A stretch of 64,000 bases of DNA, from positions 1,907,458 to 1,971,457 of the forward strand of contig NZ_LR733304.1 of assembly GCF_902506105.1 (NCBI RefSeq). Reading direction: 5' to 3'. The translations under genes were made by a program, and so were the position numbers. Source of the DNA: Aeromicrobium sp. 9AM (GTDB lineage: Bacteria > Actinomycetota > Actinomycetes > Propionibacteriales > Nocardioidaceae). Below are positions 47,708 through 55,755 of this stretch, in pieces; position 1 is the first letter of the stretch; each line of letters starts with the position of its first letter. The notes under the pieces are model-generated. The model had not been told where the DNA came from, made no database searches, and saw only the letters and a program-made list of their open reading frames with translations.

Positions 47708-47880
47708 CCACGACGTTCACGCTGCGCATCGAGTGCATCGACACTCCCGACGCCACCCAGCGGGTCTACAAGCAGCTCGAGGCTGTCTTGCAGTCCCAAC
47801 CTCAGAACGAGACCACGTGCATGGAGCTCACGGTCGACCGACCCGAGCCGACCCGCCTCATGGACGGGAGCGCCATCTGA
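47704..47880 (+). CDS. hypothetical phage protein, 58 aa
   Basis: ATG 47704 overlaps the previous stop by four bases. The sequence MTTTFTLRIECIDTPDATQR, then VYKQLEAVLQSQ, predicts a beta-alpha-beta mini-fold. No family recognised. It is the last gene of the early overlapping run, before the structured non-coding stretch. Confidence 0.55.
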   Translation: MTTTFTLRIECIDTPDATQRVYKQLEAVLQSQPQNETTCMELTVDRPEPTRLMDGSAI

Positions 47881-47898
47881 CCCTGATCCCAGCTGCAA

Positions 47899-48177
47899 CG
47901 CCGGTGGAGCAGGAAAGCGCGACCGGCGGCCCCTGAGAGGGGGCGCACAACTCTGCGGAGCCGAACCGGAATCAGACGCGGAAGGTGGAATCGGAGACCG
48001 CGTCCCGAGGGAAAGACACCAGCGAAACGGCTCCTGGTGACGTTCACGCAAGCCTGATCAGTGCGCGCGAGCGGTGCGATCGCCGGACGTCCAAGAGGAC
48101 GAGCCGGCTTCAGTCATGCCCTGACGTCGCATCGAACTCCTAACGGGGGAACTCCAGGGGGTTCCGCACGCCGTTAG
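47899..48177 (+). ncRNA. candidate structured RNA or cos/packaging region
   Basis: No plausible gene lies at 47881-48242. Strong stem-loops follow one another: CGCCGGT/ACCGGCG (47899-47905 with 47922-47928); GCCCCT/AGGGGGC (47929-47944); GACGCGG/CCGCGTC near 47974-48003; CACCAG/CTGGTG near 48018-48040; a long hairpin with CGTCC-AAGA-GGACG near 48078-48108; and CTAACGG/CCGTTAG (48140-48146 with 48171-48177) enclosing GGAAC/GTTCC. It could be a phage non-coding RNA, or the cohesive-end/terminase-binding site expected upstream of the terminase genes. No match to group I/II introns, HEARO or tmRNA cores was seen. Confidence 0.4.
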
Positions 48178-48242
48178 TTGCAAACCCATGCAAGACCACA
48201 GATCACCCAACGTCACAACAGAGATACGCGAGGAGGACACAG

Positions 48243-48584
48243 ATGCACCGCGACACAGTCGAACACCATCGCAAGGTGAAGGCCGAGGGCCTGACGCTCG
48301 AAGAGCGCATCGCCCGAGCCGCTGCCGCTGCACCTGCCCACGTACCTGCACCCCACGCGATCGAGCAGCCCAGCCTCCCCAGCGCGACCACAGTCCCCCT
48401 CATCACCATGACGCTGGACGAGCTGCACGACCTGGTCTATGCCGCCTCGTCCACCTACCTCCAGCGGCTCAGCGACATGCCCAAGGCCAAGGCCCAGATG
48501 CACGCCGCCCGCGTCGCGATCGAGGCGCAGCAGATCGTGGCCAACCTCGACTACATCCACCGAGGAGTTGACCCACGTGAGTAG
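48243..48584 (+). CDS. hypothetical phage protein upstream of HNH
   Basis: 113 aa, ATG 48243 behind GAGGAGG, the best ribosome-binding site in the early region. The N-terminus is charged and helical, the middle Pro/Ala-rich, and the C-terminus helical (LDELHDLVYAASSTYLQRL). Not recognised. It overlaps the HNH start by 8 bp. Confidence 0.6.
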   Translation: MHRDTVEHHRKVKAEGLTLEERIARAAAAAPAHVPAPHAIEQPSLPSATTVPLITMTLDELHDLVYAASSTYLQRLSDMPKAKAQMHAARVAIEAQQIVANLDYIHRGVDPRE

Positions 48585-48957
48585 GCACCACCGTGGCGGG
48601 CGAGCCAACAGCAGGATGACCGCGCTCACCCTGTACGTCTACGGCCTGCGGTGTCACCTGTGCCTGCGGCTCGGTGCTGACACACGTGACCACCTGATCC
48701 CGAAGAGCAAGGGCGGTGCCGACACGATCGACAACTGCCGGCCTGCACATCACCGATGCAATGCGAAGCGGCAGGACCGTGACCTCACGCCTGAGTTGCT
48801 GAAGGAGTTCCGTCCCGACGTGATCGAGATCAGCGTCGACACGTCCGAACTTTTTGAGAGCGACGACGTGCTGGACACCCCGCGCAGCGTCCATTTTCTC
48901 CCCGAACCGCACCAGAAAACGACCGATCGAGAAGCGACCGAAACGAGGGCCGGCTGA
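48577..48957 (+). CDS. HNH endonuclease next to terminase
   Basis: 126 aa from GTG 48577 with GAGGAG upstream. HNH motif: RCHLCLRLGAD, DHLIPKSKGGADTIDNCRP, HHRCNAKRQ, with the zinc Cys pairs. In many cos-type siphophages an HNH protein encoded beside the terminase is needed for specific cos cleavage and packaging. It overlaps the small terminase start (TGATG), which supports that role. Confidence 0.88.
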   Translation: MSRHHRGGRANSRMTALTLYVYGLRCHLCLRLGADTRDHLIPKSKGGADTIDNCRPAHHRCNAKRQDRDLTPELLKEFRPDVIEISVDTSELFESDDVLDTPRSVHFLPEPHQKTTDREATETRAG

Positions 48958-49322
48958 TGGATTCACCCACCGGAGACGAGCAGCTCCTTCCCGGCCTCGA
49001 GGAACCGACGCGGCCGCCGGCTGACATCGAGCTCGCGGCACGCCGCACGATCAAGGCCCTGGACGAGGCCGACTTGCTCGAGGAACGCGACGCCGTGCTC
49101 TGCCAGTCGTTGCTGACCCTGGCTCGCCAGTACGACCAGGCCGCTGCACCCGGCGGCCGATCGAAGGCGTACGCGATCGCCCAGCTGCACGCGCAGCTCC
49201 TGGCCACCATCGAGCAGCTCCCGATCCCCGGCGACGGAGGTGACGAAGATGACGAGTGGACCAAGCTTGAAAAGCAGATCGAGGAAGAACGCCGCGCGGC
49301 CGCTGTTCGCGACCGAACGTGA
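48957..49322 (+). CDS. terminase small subunit (putative)
   Basis: 121 aa, ATG 48957. It is acidic at the N-terminus and all-helical afterwards, ending in a charged helix (EWTKLEKQIEEERRAA). Assignment rests mainly on position between HNH and the large terminase, and on a helical pattern resembling P27-type small terminases. It overlaps the large subunit by 74 bp. Confidence 0.7.
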   Translation: MDSPTGDEQLLPGLEEPTRPPADIELAARRTIKALDEADLLEERDAVLCQSLLTLARQYDQAAAPGGRSKAYAIAQLHAQLLATIEQLPIPGDGGDEDDEWTKLEKQIEEERRAAAVRDRT

Positions 49323-50724
49323 CCTGAGCCTGCCGACCGACGGCGGCCAGGTGGCGATGGTCGCCAAGACTCTCGGCACTCCGCTCATGCCCTGGCAGCA
49401 GCTGGCGGCCGACGTCGCGCTCGAGCGGAACGCCGACGGCAGCTACCACTACCCGATCGTCGTGATCACCGTGCCCAGGCAGTCGGGAAAGACGACCCTG
49501 TTGCGCGCGATCGCGGTCCAGCAGATGATGGCCCACCGCCGGCGGGAGATCTACTTCACCGCCCAGACCGGCAAGGACGCCACGGCCCGCTGGCGTCAGC
49601 TCGTCGAGAAGATCGAGAGCAACCGCGTCGCCTCGAACCTGTTCGACGTCCGGCTCTCGGCTGGCTCGCCGTGGATCATGCACAAGCGGACCAGGTCGAA
49701 GTTCATGCCGTTCGCTCCTGGCGGCGACTCGCTGCACGGCTACACGCCGCACGTCGTGATGATCGACGAGGCGTTCAGCCTCGACGAGCTCGAGGCCCGA
49801 GTGCTGATGGGCGCGGTCCGGCCGGCACAGTCGACGATCCGGACCCGGCAGCTCTACATCGTGTCGACCAAGGGCACCGCCGAGTCTGTGTTCCTGCACG
49901 ACTGGATCAAGCGCGGTCGCGCCGGCGAGCCCGGCGTCGCACTGATCGAGTACGGCGCAGCGCCAGGCGTCGACGCGTACGACCCCGACGAGTGGTGGAA
50001 CTTCCACCCCGGCCTGGGCATGGCTACGACCGAGGGCGGCCTGACCGAGGAGTACTTGCGCGAGGAGGCCGCGACGCTGCCCCGCTCGGAGTTCGAACGC
50101 GGCTATGCCAACCGCGAGACGCTGACGCTCTCGCACCTGGTCCCCCAAGAGACCTGGGACCCGCTCGAGTCAGACGCGAAGGTCCCCGCTGGCGCCGCGA
50201 CCGCCCTGACGTACGACGTCGCCTACGATCAGTCGGCCGCAACCGTGATGCTCTCGTGGGTCGATCGAGACGACAAGTTCGCAGGAGTACTCCGGCACCG
50301 CATCCTCGAGCGGCACGCCGGCGTCGAGTGGCTGGTCGACGCCGTCAAGCGCCACCGCCTGCAGCTCAAGCCCGACGTGGTCGCCGCTGACGACGGCGGC
50401 CCCGCTCGAGGATTCACAGCCGAGCTGACGCGCGCCGGCCTCGAGGTAGCCACGACCGACGGCAGCGAGTTCGCGACGGCGTACGGCCGCTGGATGATCC
50501 GCCTTCGCACCGGCCAGATGTCGCACGACGGCACCGAACCGTTCTGGCTCGCGGTCGCCGGCCTAGTCACGCGCCCCGTCACCGACGCGATCGCACCGTC
50601 GCGCCGGCACAGCTCCGGCGACATCAGTCCCGTCGTCGCGGCGATCGTCGCCGGCATCAAGCTCGAGCAGCTCACAACCCCCTACGGCAAACCCGTCATC
50701 GACTTCGGAGGAGACGCAGCATGA
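49249..50724 (+). CDS. terminase large subunit
   Basis: 491 aa from ATG 49249, eight bases after GGAGG (a GTG at 49240 lies on that site itself). ATPase: Walker A PRQSGKTT with Lys81, Walker B VVMIDEA. RNase H-like nuclease domain: LTYDVAYDQSA, VAADDGGPARG and a C-terminal acidic residue region. The motor cuts and translocates DNA into the prohead. Confidence 0.95.
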   Translation: MTSGPSLKSRSRKNAARPLFATERDLSLPTDGGQVAMVAKTLGTPLMPWQQLAADVALERNADGSYHYPIVVITVPRQSGKTTLLRAIAVQQMMAHRRREIYFTAQTGKDATARWRQLVEKIESNRVASNLFDVRLSAGSPWIMHKRTRSKFMPFAPGGDSLHGYTPHVVMIDEAFSLDELEARVLMGAVRPAQSTIRTRQLYIVSTKGTAESVFLHDWIKRGRAGEPGVALIEYGAAPGVDAYDPDEWWNFHPGLGMATTEGGLTEEYLREEAATLPRSEFERGYANRETLTLSHLVPQETWDPLESDAKVPAGAATALTYDVAYDQSAATVMLSWVDRDDKFAGVLRHRILERHAGVEWLVDAVKRHRLQLKPDVVAADDGGPARGFTAELTRAGLEVATTDGSEFATAYGRWMIRLRTGQMSHDGTEPFWLAVAGLVTRPVTDAIAPSRRHSSGDISPVVAAIVAGIKLEQLTTPYGKPVIDFGGDAA

Positions 50725-50939
50725 TCCGTTTCGACAAGACAGACCGCGACGTACTCGCGATCTGCAGCTGCGGTTGGCGGCACCATGCCGTCGGCATCAG
50801 CATCCAGGCATCGCAGGCCAAGGCCGACGCGGCCGCCCACCAACACATCGGCGGGCCGGCCCACAGCGTCGACGAGCTCGGCCGAGGCCAGGCGATGAAC
50901 AGCATCAGTCAGCGCGACCGTCGACGCGACACGCCGTAA
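50721..50939 (+). CDS. hypothetical phage protein, 72 aa
   Basis: ATG 50721 overlaps the terminase stop. It begins MIRFDKTDRDVLAICSCGWR. CSCGWRHH and AAHQHIGGPAH could bind zinc. Placed between terminase and portal. Not recognised. Confidence 0.6.
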   Translation: MIRFDKTDRDVLAICSCGWRHHAVGISIQASQAKADAAAHQHIGGPAHSVDELGRGQAMNSISQRDRRRDTP

Positions 50940-50962
50940 ATCTGCGCGCTGGTGTCCTCCGC

Positions 50963-52030
50963 GTGCTGAGCATTGAGTATGTGGGTTTCTGGAGCACGCT
51001 AGTCAAGGGCACGGCCGAAGTCGGCCGTGTCTCCGCCGCGATCCCGCCACTCCCGGCCCCTCGCATCGACCCCGCCAACTTCCCGATCGCGTCGCCCTGG
51101 TCCCCCTCCGACCTCGCGCGCCTGGTCTACGAGGACGTGTTCCCCGGTGAGCGCCCGATCAACTCCCGCGCCGCCGGCATGCGTGTCCCGGCCGCCGCTC
51201 GAGGCGTCAACTTCCTGAAGGTCACCGGCTGCCGCCTCGCCCTGAACGCCTTCCAGGACGGCCAGCCCGTCCCGCAGTACCGACCGGGCATCGCGTACAA
51301 CACCGGCACCGCCACCAGCTGGCAGCTACGCAACGCGTGGACCATCGACGATCTGATCTGGTACGGCTGGTCCTGCTGGTGGGTCGTCCGCGATCCCCTC
51401 ACCGGATTCCCCACCGCCGGCGACCGACTCGACCAGGCGGCCTGGACGATCAACGACGACAACAAGGTCGAGGTCAACGGCGTCGAGGTCCCCGACGACC
51501 AGGTCATGCTGTTCCCTGGCATTACCCAGGGTCTCCTGACCGACGCGTGCGACACGCTCCGCCGCGCTCGCCGCCTCTACGAGATCGTCGACGAGCGCCT
51601 CGAGTCGCCAACGCCACCGATCGACCTGCACCAGGTGAAGGGCGAGAAGCTCACGCCCGACGAGCGCAAGGAGCTCGTCAACTCCTGGCGCACCGCTCGC
51701 AAGGCCAAGGGCGGCTCAGCCGTCGGCTACACCAGCGAGGAGATCGAGGTCAACGTCCTCGAGAGCAACAGCGGCGACCAGCTGCTGATCGAGGCCCGCA
51801 ACGCCGCCCGTCTCGACGTCGCCAACCATCTCGGTCTGTCCGCGTCGAAGCTCGACGCCACCGCGCCCAAAGCATCGCTGAACTACGAGACCACCCAGGG
51901 CACCGACCAGTCGGCAATCGACTACGACCTGGCTCTCTACCTGACCCCCATCTCCGCGCGCCTCAGCCTGGACGACTGCGTTCCGCCCGGCATCAGCATG
52001 GAGTTCGATCTGAGCGCGGTGCAGGACTAG
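50963..52030 (+). CDS. phage portal protein
   Basis: About 355 aa from GTG 50963. GTG 50981 is an alternative, and neither has a good ribosome-binding site, so the start is uncertain. HK97-type portal features: a WTIDDLIWYGWSCWWVVRD core, VMLFPGITQG, and a C-terminal region NAARLDVANHLGLSASKLDATA. It is shorter than most portals (400-500 aa), in line with the compact genome. It forms the DNA channel at one capsid vertex. Confidence 0.9.
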   Translation: MLSIEYVGFWSTLVKGTAEVGRVSAAIPPLPAPRIDPANFPIASPWSPSDLARLVYEDVFPGERPINSRAAGMRVPAAARGVNFLKVTGCRLALNAFQDGQPVPQYRPGIAYNTGTATSWQLRNAWTIDDLIWYGWSCWWVVRDPLTGFPTAGDRLDQAAWTINDDNKVEVNGVEVPDDQVMLFPGITQGLLTDACDTLRRARRLYEIVDERLESPTPPIDLHQVKGEKLTPDERKELVNSWRTARKAKGGSAVGYTSEEIEVNVLESNSGDQLLIEARNAARLDVANHLGLSASKLDATAPKASLNYETTQGTDQSAIDYDLALYLTPISARLSLDDCVPPGISMEFDLSAVQD

Positions 52031-52032
52031 CC

Positions 52033-53691
52033 ATGAAGCGTTCGAACATCACCGCGAGCGACGCCGCCAAGACCGTCTCCCTGGTCGCCGGCACCATCAC
52101 CGCGTCGTCGACCAGCCGAACCCTGAGCGGGAAGCTCGTCATCTACGGCGTGGTCGGCCGCACGAACGCCGGCCTACTGAAGGTCGCACCAGGTGCGCTC
52201 AAGTTCCCCGACGACCTCAACGACGTGATCCTCACGAAGGAGCACGACCGCGACGACTCGCGCGGACACCTCGTTTCGCTCGAGCACGTCGACGACGGTA
52301 TCCGCGCAACGTTCAAGGTCGCCGACGGTCCCGAGGGCGACGCCGCTCTGCGAGAGGCCAAGGACAAGAGCCGTCGTGGCCTCTCGTTCGACGTCGTCGA
52401 TGCGACGGTCAACGGCGACACGATCGTCGACGCGCGCGTCATCGCCGGCGGCCAGGTCGGTATCCCCGCTTACGACGGCCTCTACATCGACCAGGTTGCC
52501 GCCTCACTACAGACCCCCGCACCACCAACCACAGGAGATCGAATGACCAAGGCACAGCGCGCGCGGCTGAAGGAGCTCAGCGCCAAGAAGGATCTGACCG
52601 CCGACGAGCAGGCCGAGAAGGCGAAGCTCACCGACCTCGCTGTGGCGGACGCCACGAGCGACGACCAGCCCGACGACGACAAGAAGGACGAGCCGGCCGA
52701 CGACAAGAAGGACGAGCCGGCCGACGACAAGACCGACGTCAAGGCGTCGCTCTCCGGCGGCGTGCCGCCCGGCGTCCCGACCGGCAAGAAGAAGGACGCC
52801 AAGTCCGACGGCAACGCGTTCGATCGCTTCATCAGCGACGTCACGGCGGCGTACCGCGAGGGCAAGCCGCAGCTCGCGATCACGGCGGCCCTCGCCGACG
52901 TGACCTACGCGCAGCACGGCGGCATCATCCAGCAGCCGGCCTGGTCCGGCGAGCTGTGGTCCGGCGTCGACGAGGAGCCCGAGTTCACCAACCTCCTCAA
53001 CGCCGGCACCATGACGCAGCTGGCCGGCGAAGGTTGGCGCTTCGTGACCAAGCCGGTCATCCAGGACTACGCCGGCAACAAGGTCGCGATCCCCACGACC
53101 ACGATCAGCACCGAGCGTTCCCCGTGGGTCGGCTCGCGTATGGCCGTCGGAAACGACTTCGACCGGGCGTTCTACGACTTCCCGAACGAGGACCTGATCC
53201 GCTCCTACGCCGAGTTCGTCCGCAAGTCGTGGGTGATGAAGCTCGACGCCAAGGTGCGCGACTACATCCTCGCCCACGCGATCCCGGCCGCCGGCGTTCC
53301 CGCGCAGCCGACGCTCCTCAAGGCGGCCGCGAAGATCGTCCGCACGCTGAAACGCCGCAACGTCGGCAAGGCGACGTACATCATCGCCAACGACGACGAC
53401 TACGACACGCTCATGGACATCAGCGTCAACGACGTCCCGGCGTTCCTCGAGCTCTTCGGCATCGACCCGAAGAACTTCATCGCCTCGCCCGACGTTCCCC
53501 AGGGCACAGTCCTGGGCGGCGTCAAGCAGGCCGCGACGGTCCGCACGCTGCCCGGCTCGCCGATCCGCGTCGACGCGCAGCACATCGCCAACGGCGGCAT
53601 CGACACCGCGTTCTTCGGCTACTGGGCGATCGAGGAGCACAACGACAACGGCATCGCGACCGTCGAGTACGAAGCGCCGGCCGAGGTCTAA
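52033..53691 (+). CDS. prohead protease - major capsid protein fusion
   Basis: 552 aa, ATG 52033. Residues 1-165 form an HK97-type serine protease (His71 in TKEHDRDD, Ser118 in RGLSFDV). A charged linker (residues 171-260) contains the tandem unit DDKKDEPA twice and looks like a scaffold or delta domain. From about residue 270 it is the HK97-fold major capsid protein (DRFISDVTAAYREGKPQLA onwards). Such protease-capsid fusions occur in small actinophages. A strong internal start at Met171 suggests that a capsid-only product is also made. Confidence 0.9.
   Translation: MKRSNITASDAAKTVSLVAGTITASSTSRTLSGKLVIYGVVGRTNAGLLKVAPGALKFPDDLNDVILTKEHDRDDSRGHLVSLEHVDDGIRATFKVADGPEGDAALREAKDKSRRGLSFDVVDATVNGDTIVDARVIAGGQVGIPAYDGLYIDQVAASLQTPAPPTTGDRMTKAQRARLKELSAKKDLTADEQAEKAKLTDLAVADATSDDQPDDDKKDEPADDKKDEPADDKTDVKASLSGGVPPGVPTGKKKDAKSDGNAFDRFISDVTAAYREGKPQLAITAALADVTYAQHGGIIQQPAWSGELWSGVDEEPEFTNLLNAGTMTQLAGEGWRFVTKPVIQDYAGNKVAIPTTTISTERSPWVGSRMAVGNDFDRAFYDFPNEDLIRSYAEFVRKSWVMKLDAKVRDYILAHAIPAAGVPAQPTLLKAAAKIVRTLKRRNVGKATYIIANDDDYDTLMDISVNDVPAFLELFGIDPKNFIASPDVPQGTVLGGVKQAATVRTLPGSPIRVDAQHIANGGIDTAFFGYWAIEEHNDNGIATVEYEAPAEV
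52533..52545 (+). promoter_or_regulatory. internal Shine-Dalgarno and in-frame ATG within the fusion gene
   Basis: AGGAG (52533-52537) lies five bases before ATG 52543, which is codon 171 of the fusion, exactly at the protease-linker junction. Initiation here gives a 382-aa linker-capsid protein without protease. It is a stronger ribosome-binding site than the one at the main start. Confidence 0.65.
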
Positions 53692-53694
53692 GTC

Positions 53695-54087
53695 GTGCCT
53701 CTCAGCATCGTCGCCCTGGTGGCGGGACTCCCTGCGGGTCCCGCCACCGAGGCGACCGTGCGGCACCAGCTGAGCCTCTCCGATGCCGACGACCTGGACG
53801 ACGATGCACTCGAGCTCGCGATCAACGCAGTCAACGACACCGTCATCGACTTTCCGTTCGTGAAGGAGTTCATCGCCAGCGTTGACGCCGAGGCCCCGGA
53901 CAACACCTGGCGGTTCCGCATCGTCCAGGGAGCGACCCTGCTGGCCGCTCGCGTCTTTTCCCGCCGGAACTCCCCTGAGGGCGTGGCAGCGTTCTCAGCC
54001 GACGGCGCGATCTACGTCCAGCGCAACGATCCCGACGTCGCCCAGCTCCTCAAGCTCGGAGCTCACGCGACGCCAGGTGTGGCATGA
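53695..54087 (+). CDS. head-tail connector protein (gp6-like)
   Basis: 130 aa from GTG 53695. An all-helical pattern (LSDADDLDDDALELAINAVN, then WRFRIVQGATLLAARVFSRR) fits HK97 gp6/SPP1 gp15-type adaptors that sit below the portal. Position directly after the capsid gene supports it. Confidence 0.75.
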   Translation: MPLSIVALVAGLPAGPATEATVRHQLSLSDADDLDDDALELAINAVNDTVIDFPFVKEFIASVDAEAPDNTWRFRIVQGATLLAARVFSRRNSPEGVAAFSADGAIYVQRNDPDVAQLLKLGAHATPGVA

Positions 54088-54458
54088 CCGACCTGCTCGC
54101 CGGTGTCGACGAGATCGTCGCCAACCTCAAGCCGCTCACGTTCGACTACCTCGATCGTGTCGACGTTCCCCTCAAGGACCGCGTCATCACCAGGCTCGAG
54201 GACATCAAGCCGCCGTGCATCTGGGTGGCGGTCGAGTCGATCGACCACCTGAGCAGTGCCGGCGAGCTGCTGGCGCGCATCTTCCTGATCGCGACCGCCA
54301 TCGACGAGTACCGCGCGATCAGCGCGCTCTCGCCGCTGCTCGAGGTAGTCCTGTCCGTCGTGTCACCCACCGAGGCGACGACCGTCGTCGAGGTCAACCC
54401 CACGTTCCAGACCAAGGGTCTCCCCGCCCTGCGCGTCACCACCAGCCTCGTCATCTAG
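54084..54458 (+). CDS. head closure or tail terminator protein (putative)
   Basis: 124 aa, ATG 54084 overlapping the connector stop. An alpha/beta pattern ending in a strand (PALRVTTSLVI) is typical of tail-terminator (gpU-like) or minor tail proteins. Which joining step it serves is uncertain. It lies just before the major tail protein. Confidence 0.6.
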   Translation: MTDLLAGVDEIVANLKPLTFDYLDRVDVPLKDRVITRLEDIKPPCIWVAVESIDHLSSAGELLARIFLIATAIDEYRAISALSPLLEVVLSVVSPTEATTVVEVNPTFQTKGLPALRVTTSLVI

Positions 54459-54466
54459 GAGAAGTC

Positions 54467-54883
54467 ATGGCAATCAAGTCGTACATCGTCGGCCCCGGGT
54501 CGCTGATCTTCGGTGCCCCCGGCAGCCCCGAGGAGATGGCCGCGCAGATCACCAGCTGCACGGCCACGCCGTCCGCCGACGTCGGCGACCCCGTCGACGT
54601 CCTGTCCGGTGAGCAGCTGCCCGGCGAGCGCACCACGACGTGGGTGCTCGAGGGCAACTTCCTGCAGGACATCAGCGAGACGGGCATCACGACATACACC
54701 CTCGACAACGACGGCGTCACGGTCCCGTTCGTGTTCATCCCGAACGACGTCGAGGCCCGGTCACTGTCCGGCAACGTCATCATCGCCGCGACCGCGATCG
54801 GCGGCGACGTCAAGGCCCGAGCGAACGCCGACTTCGAGTTCAGTTGCGTCGGCACGCCGGCGCTCGGCGACGTCGCACCCTGA
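54467..54883 (+). CDS. major tail protein
   Basis: 138 aa from ATG 54467 behind TAGGAG. A beta-rich tail-tube protein: KSYIVGPGSLIFGAPGSP, CTATPSADVGDPVDVLSGE, TYTLDNDGVTVPFVFIPND. Small for the family, which suits a minimal siphovirus. It polymerises around the tape measure. Confidence 0.82.
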   Translation: MAIKSYIVGPGSLIFGAPGSPEEMAAQITSCTATPSADVGDPVDVLSGEQLPGERTTTWVLEGNFLQDISETGITTYTLDNDGVTVPFVFIPNDVEARSLSGNVIIAATAIGGDVKARANADFEFSCVGTPALGDVAP

Positions 54884-54886
54884 CCG

Positions 54887-55267
54887 ATGACCACATCGGC
54901 GATCTACCGCGTTGAGGGCGGCACGCAACTGCGTGCCGGCCTCAAGCGCGTCGAGGGCGGCCTGGAAGACCTCAAGGCCACACACCTCAAGATCGCCGGC
55001 GTGATCGCCGGCAGGGCACGCACGAAGGCCCCGCAGGGACCGACCGGCCGCACAGCCGCGAGCGTCCGCCCAGGAGCCACCCAGCGCGCCTCCATCGTGC
55101 GTGCCGGCCGTGCGTCCCTGCCGTACGTGCCGCGTGACCACTACGGCGACCCGCCCGGCGGATCCATCGCCCCCAATCCCTGGCTGATCGATGCAGCCCA
55201 GGAGACCGAGCCGCAATGGTTCGCGATCTACGAACACGACATCGAAGTCCTGATCGACCGATTCTGA
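54887..55267 (+). CDS. HK97 gp10-like minor tail/connector protein
   Basis: 126 aa, ATG 54887, 3 bp after the tail protein. The pattern VEGGTQLRAGLKRVEGGLED, ARTKAPQGPTGRTAASVRPG, then the C-terminal amphipathic helix fits HK97 gp10-type proteins. These normally precede the major tail gene, so its place here is slightly unusual. Confidence 0.65.
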   Translation: MTTSAIYRVEGGTQLRAGLKRVEGGLEDLKATHLKIAGVIAGRARTKAPQGPTGRTAASVRPGATQRASIVRAGRASLPYVPRDHYGDPPGGSIAPNPWLIDAAQETEPQWFAIYEHDIEVLIDRF

Positions 55268-55277
55268 AGGAGCCACC

Positions 55278-55646
55278 ATGACCACCAACCCCGCCGTCGA
55301 GAACGGTGCACCCGTCCCGAAGCTCACCCGCATGGAGCTGGTCTACCAGCTCGAGGGCCAGGACCCGGCAACAGCCGTGATTCACAACCGCAGCCTGATC
55401 GCCTGGGACGAGACCCGCGGCGTCCGCAAGTGGGGCACGTCTCAGGAGTCGCCGTTCCTGTTCCAGACGTTCATCCTCTGGCACCACCTGCACCGCACCG
55501 GCCAGTACCCGAGCGACTTCAACACGTTCCGCGACGTCTGCATCGGCTGCGAGGCCGTCGACGACGAAGACGGCGAGCCGCTGGAGGTCCCCGTGGACCC
55601 TACCCAGCCGACAGTCACGCCCGACTTGTCATCGCCCTTGGAATAG
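55278..55646 (+). CDS. tail assembly chaperone (gpG-like)
   Basis: 122 aa, ATG 55278 behind AAGGAG. It sits between the tail tube and tape measure genes, where all siphoviruses encode the chaperone pair. The body is helical, with an acidic Pro-rich end (VDDEDGEPLEVPVDPTQP). The shorter product ends at 55646, and a -1 frameshift gives the longer form. Confidence 0.82.
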   Translation: MTTNPAVENGAPVPKLTRMELVYQLEGQDPATAVIHNRSLIAWDETRGVRKWGTSQESPFLFQTFILWHHLHRTGQYPSDFNTFRDVCIGCEAVDDEDGEPLEVPVDPTQPTVTPDLSSPLE

Positions 55647-55750
55647 CCGCCGGCCCTCTATCCGGCCGGGGAATCCCCTGGTCGCAAGAGGACGACGAAG
55701 CGATCGCAACAGCCCTCGAAATCCTCGAGGACATGGCCCCTAAGGAGTGA
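55278..55750 (+). CDS. tail assembly chaperone GT, -1 frameshift product
   Basis: The -1 frame stays open beyond the G stop and encodes ALGIAAGPLSGRGIPWSQED, then EAIATALEILEDMAPKE, ending at 55750 just before the tape measure. It lacks a good start of its own, which fits the conserved G/GT frameshift. The likely slip is on CCC in the run CCCC (55589-55592), or on CCT at 55599-55601; both allow re-pairing of proline tRNA one base back. Confidence 0.7.
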
Positions 55751-55755
55751 GCAAC

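Noticed and set aside
47881-48242. Group I or II intron, HEARO/OMEGA RNA or tmRNA
   Set aside because: Conserved intron core or domain V sequences and the tmRNA acceptor are absent, the flanking HNH protein is too small for IscB, and the neighbouring genes are not split.
48058-48351. Minus-strand frame over the structured phage region
   Set aside because: It runs against every neighbouring gene, has no start signal, and the region is dominated by stem-loops.
48188-48571. Alternative plus-strand frame across the 113-aa phage gene and part of the structured region
   Set aside because: Arg/Pro-rich without structure, no ribosome binding site; the frame starting at 48243 has GAGGAGG and a plausible protein.
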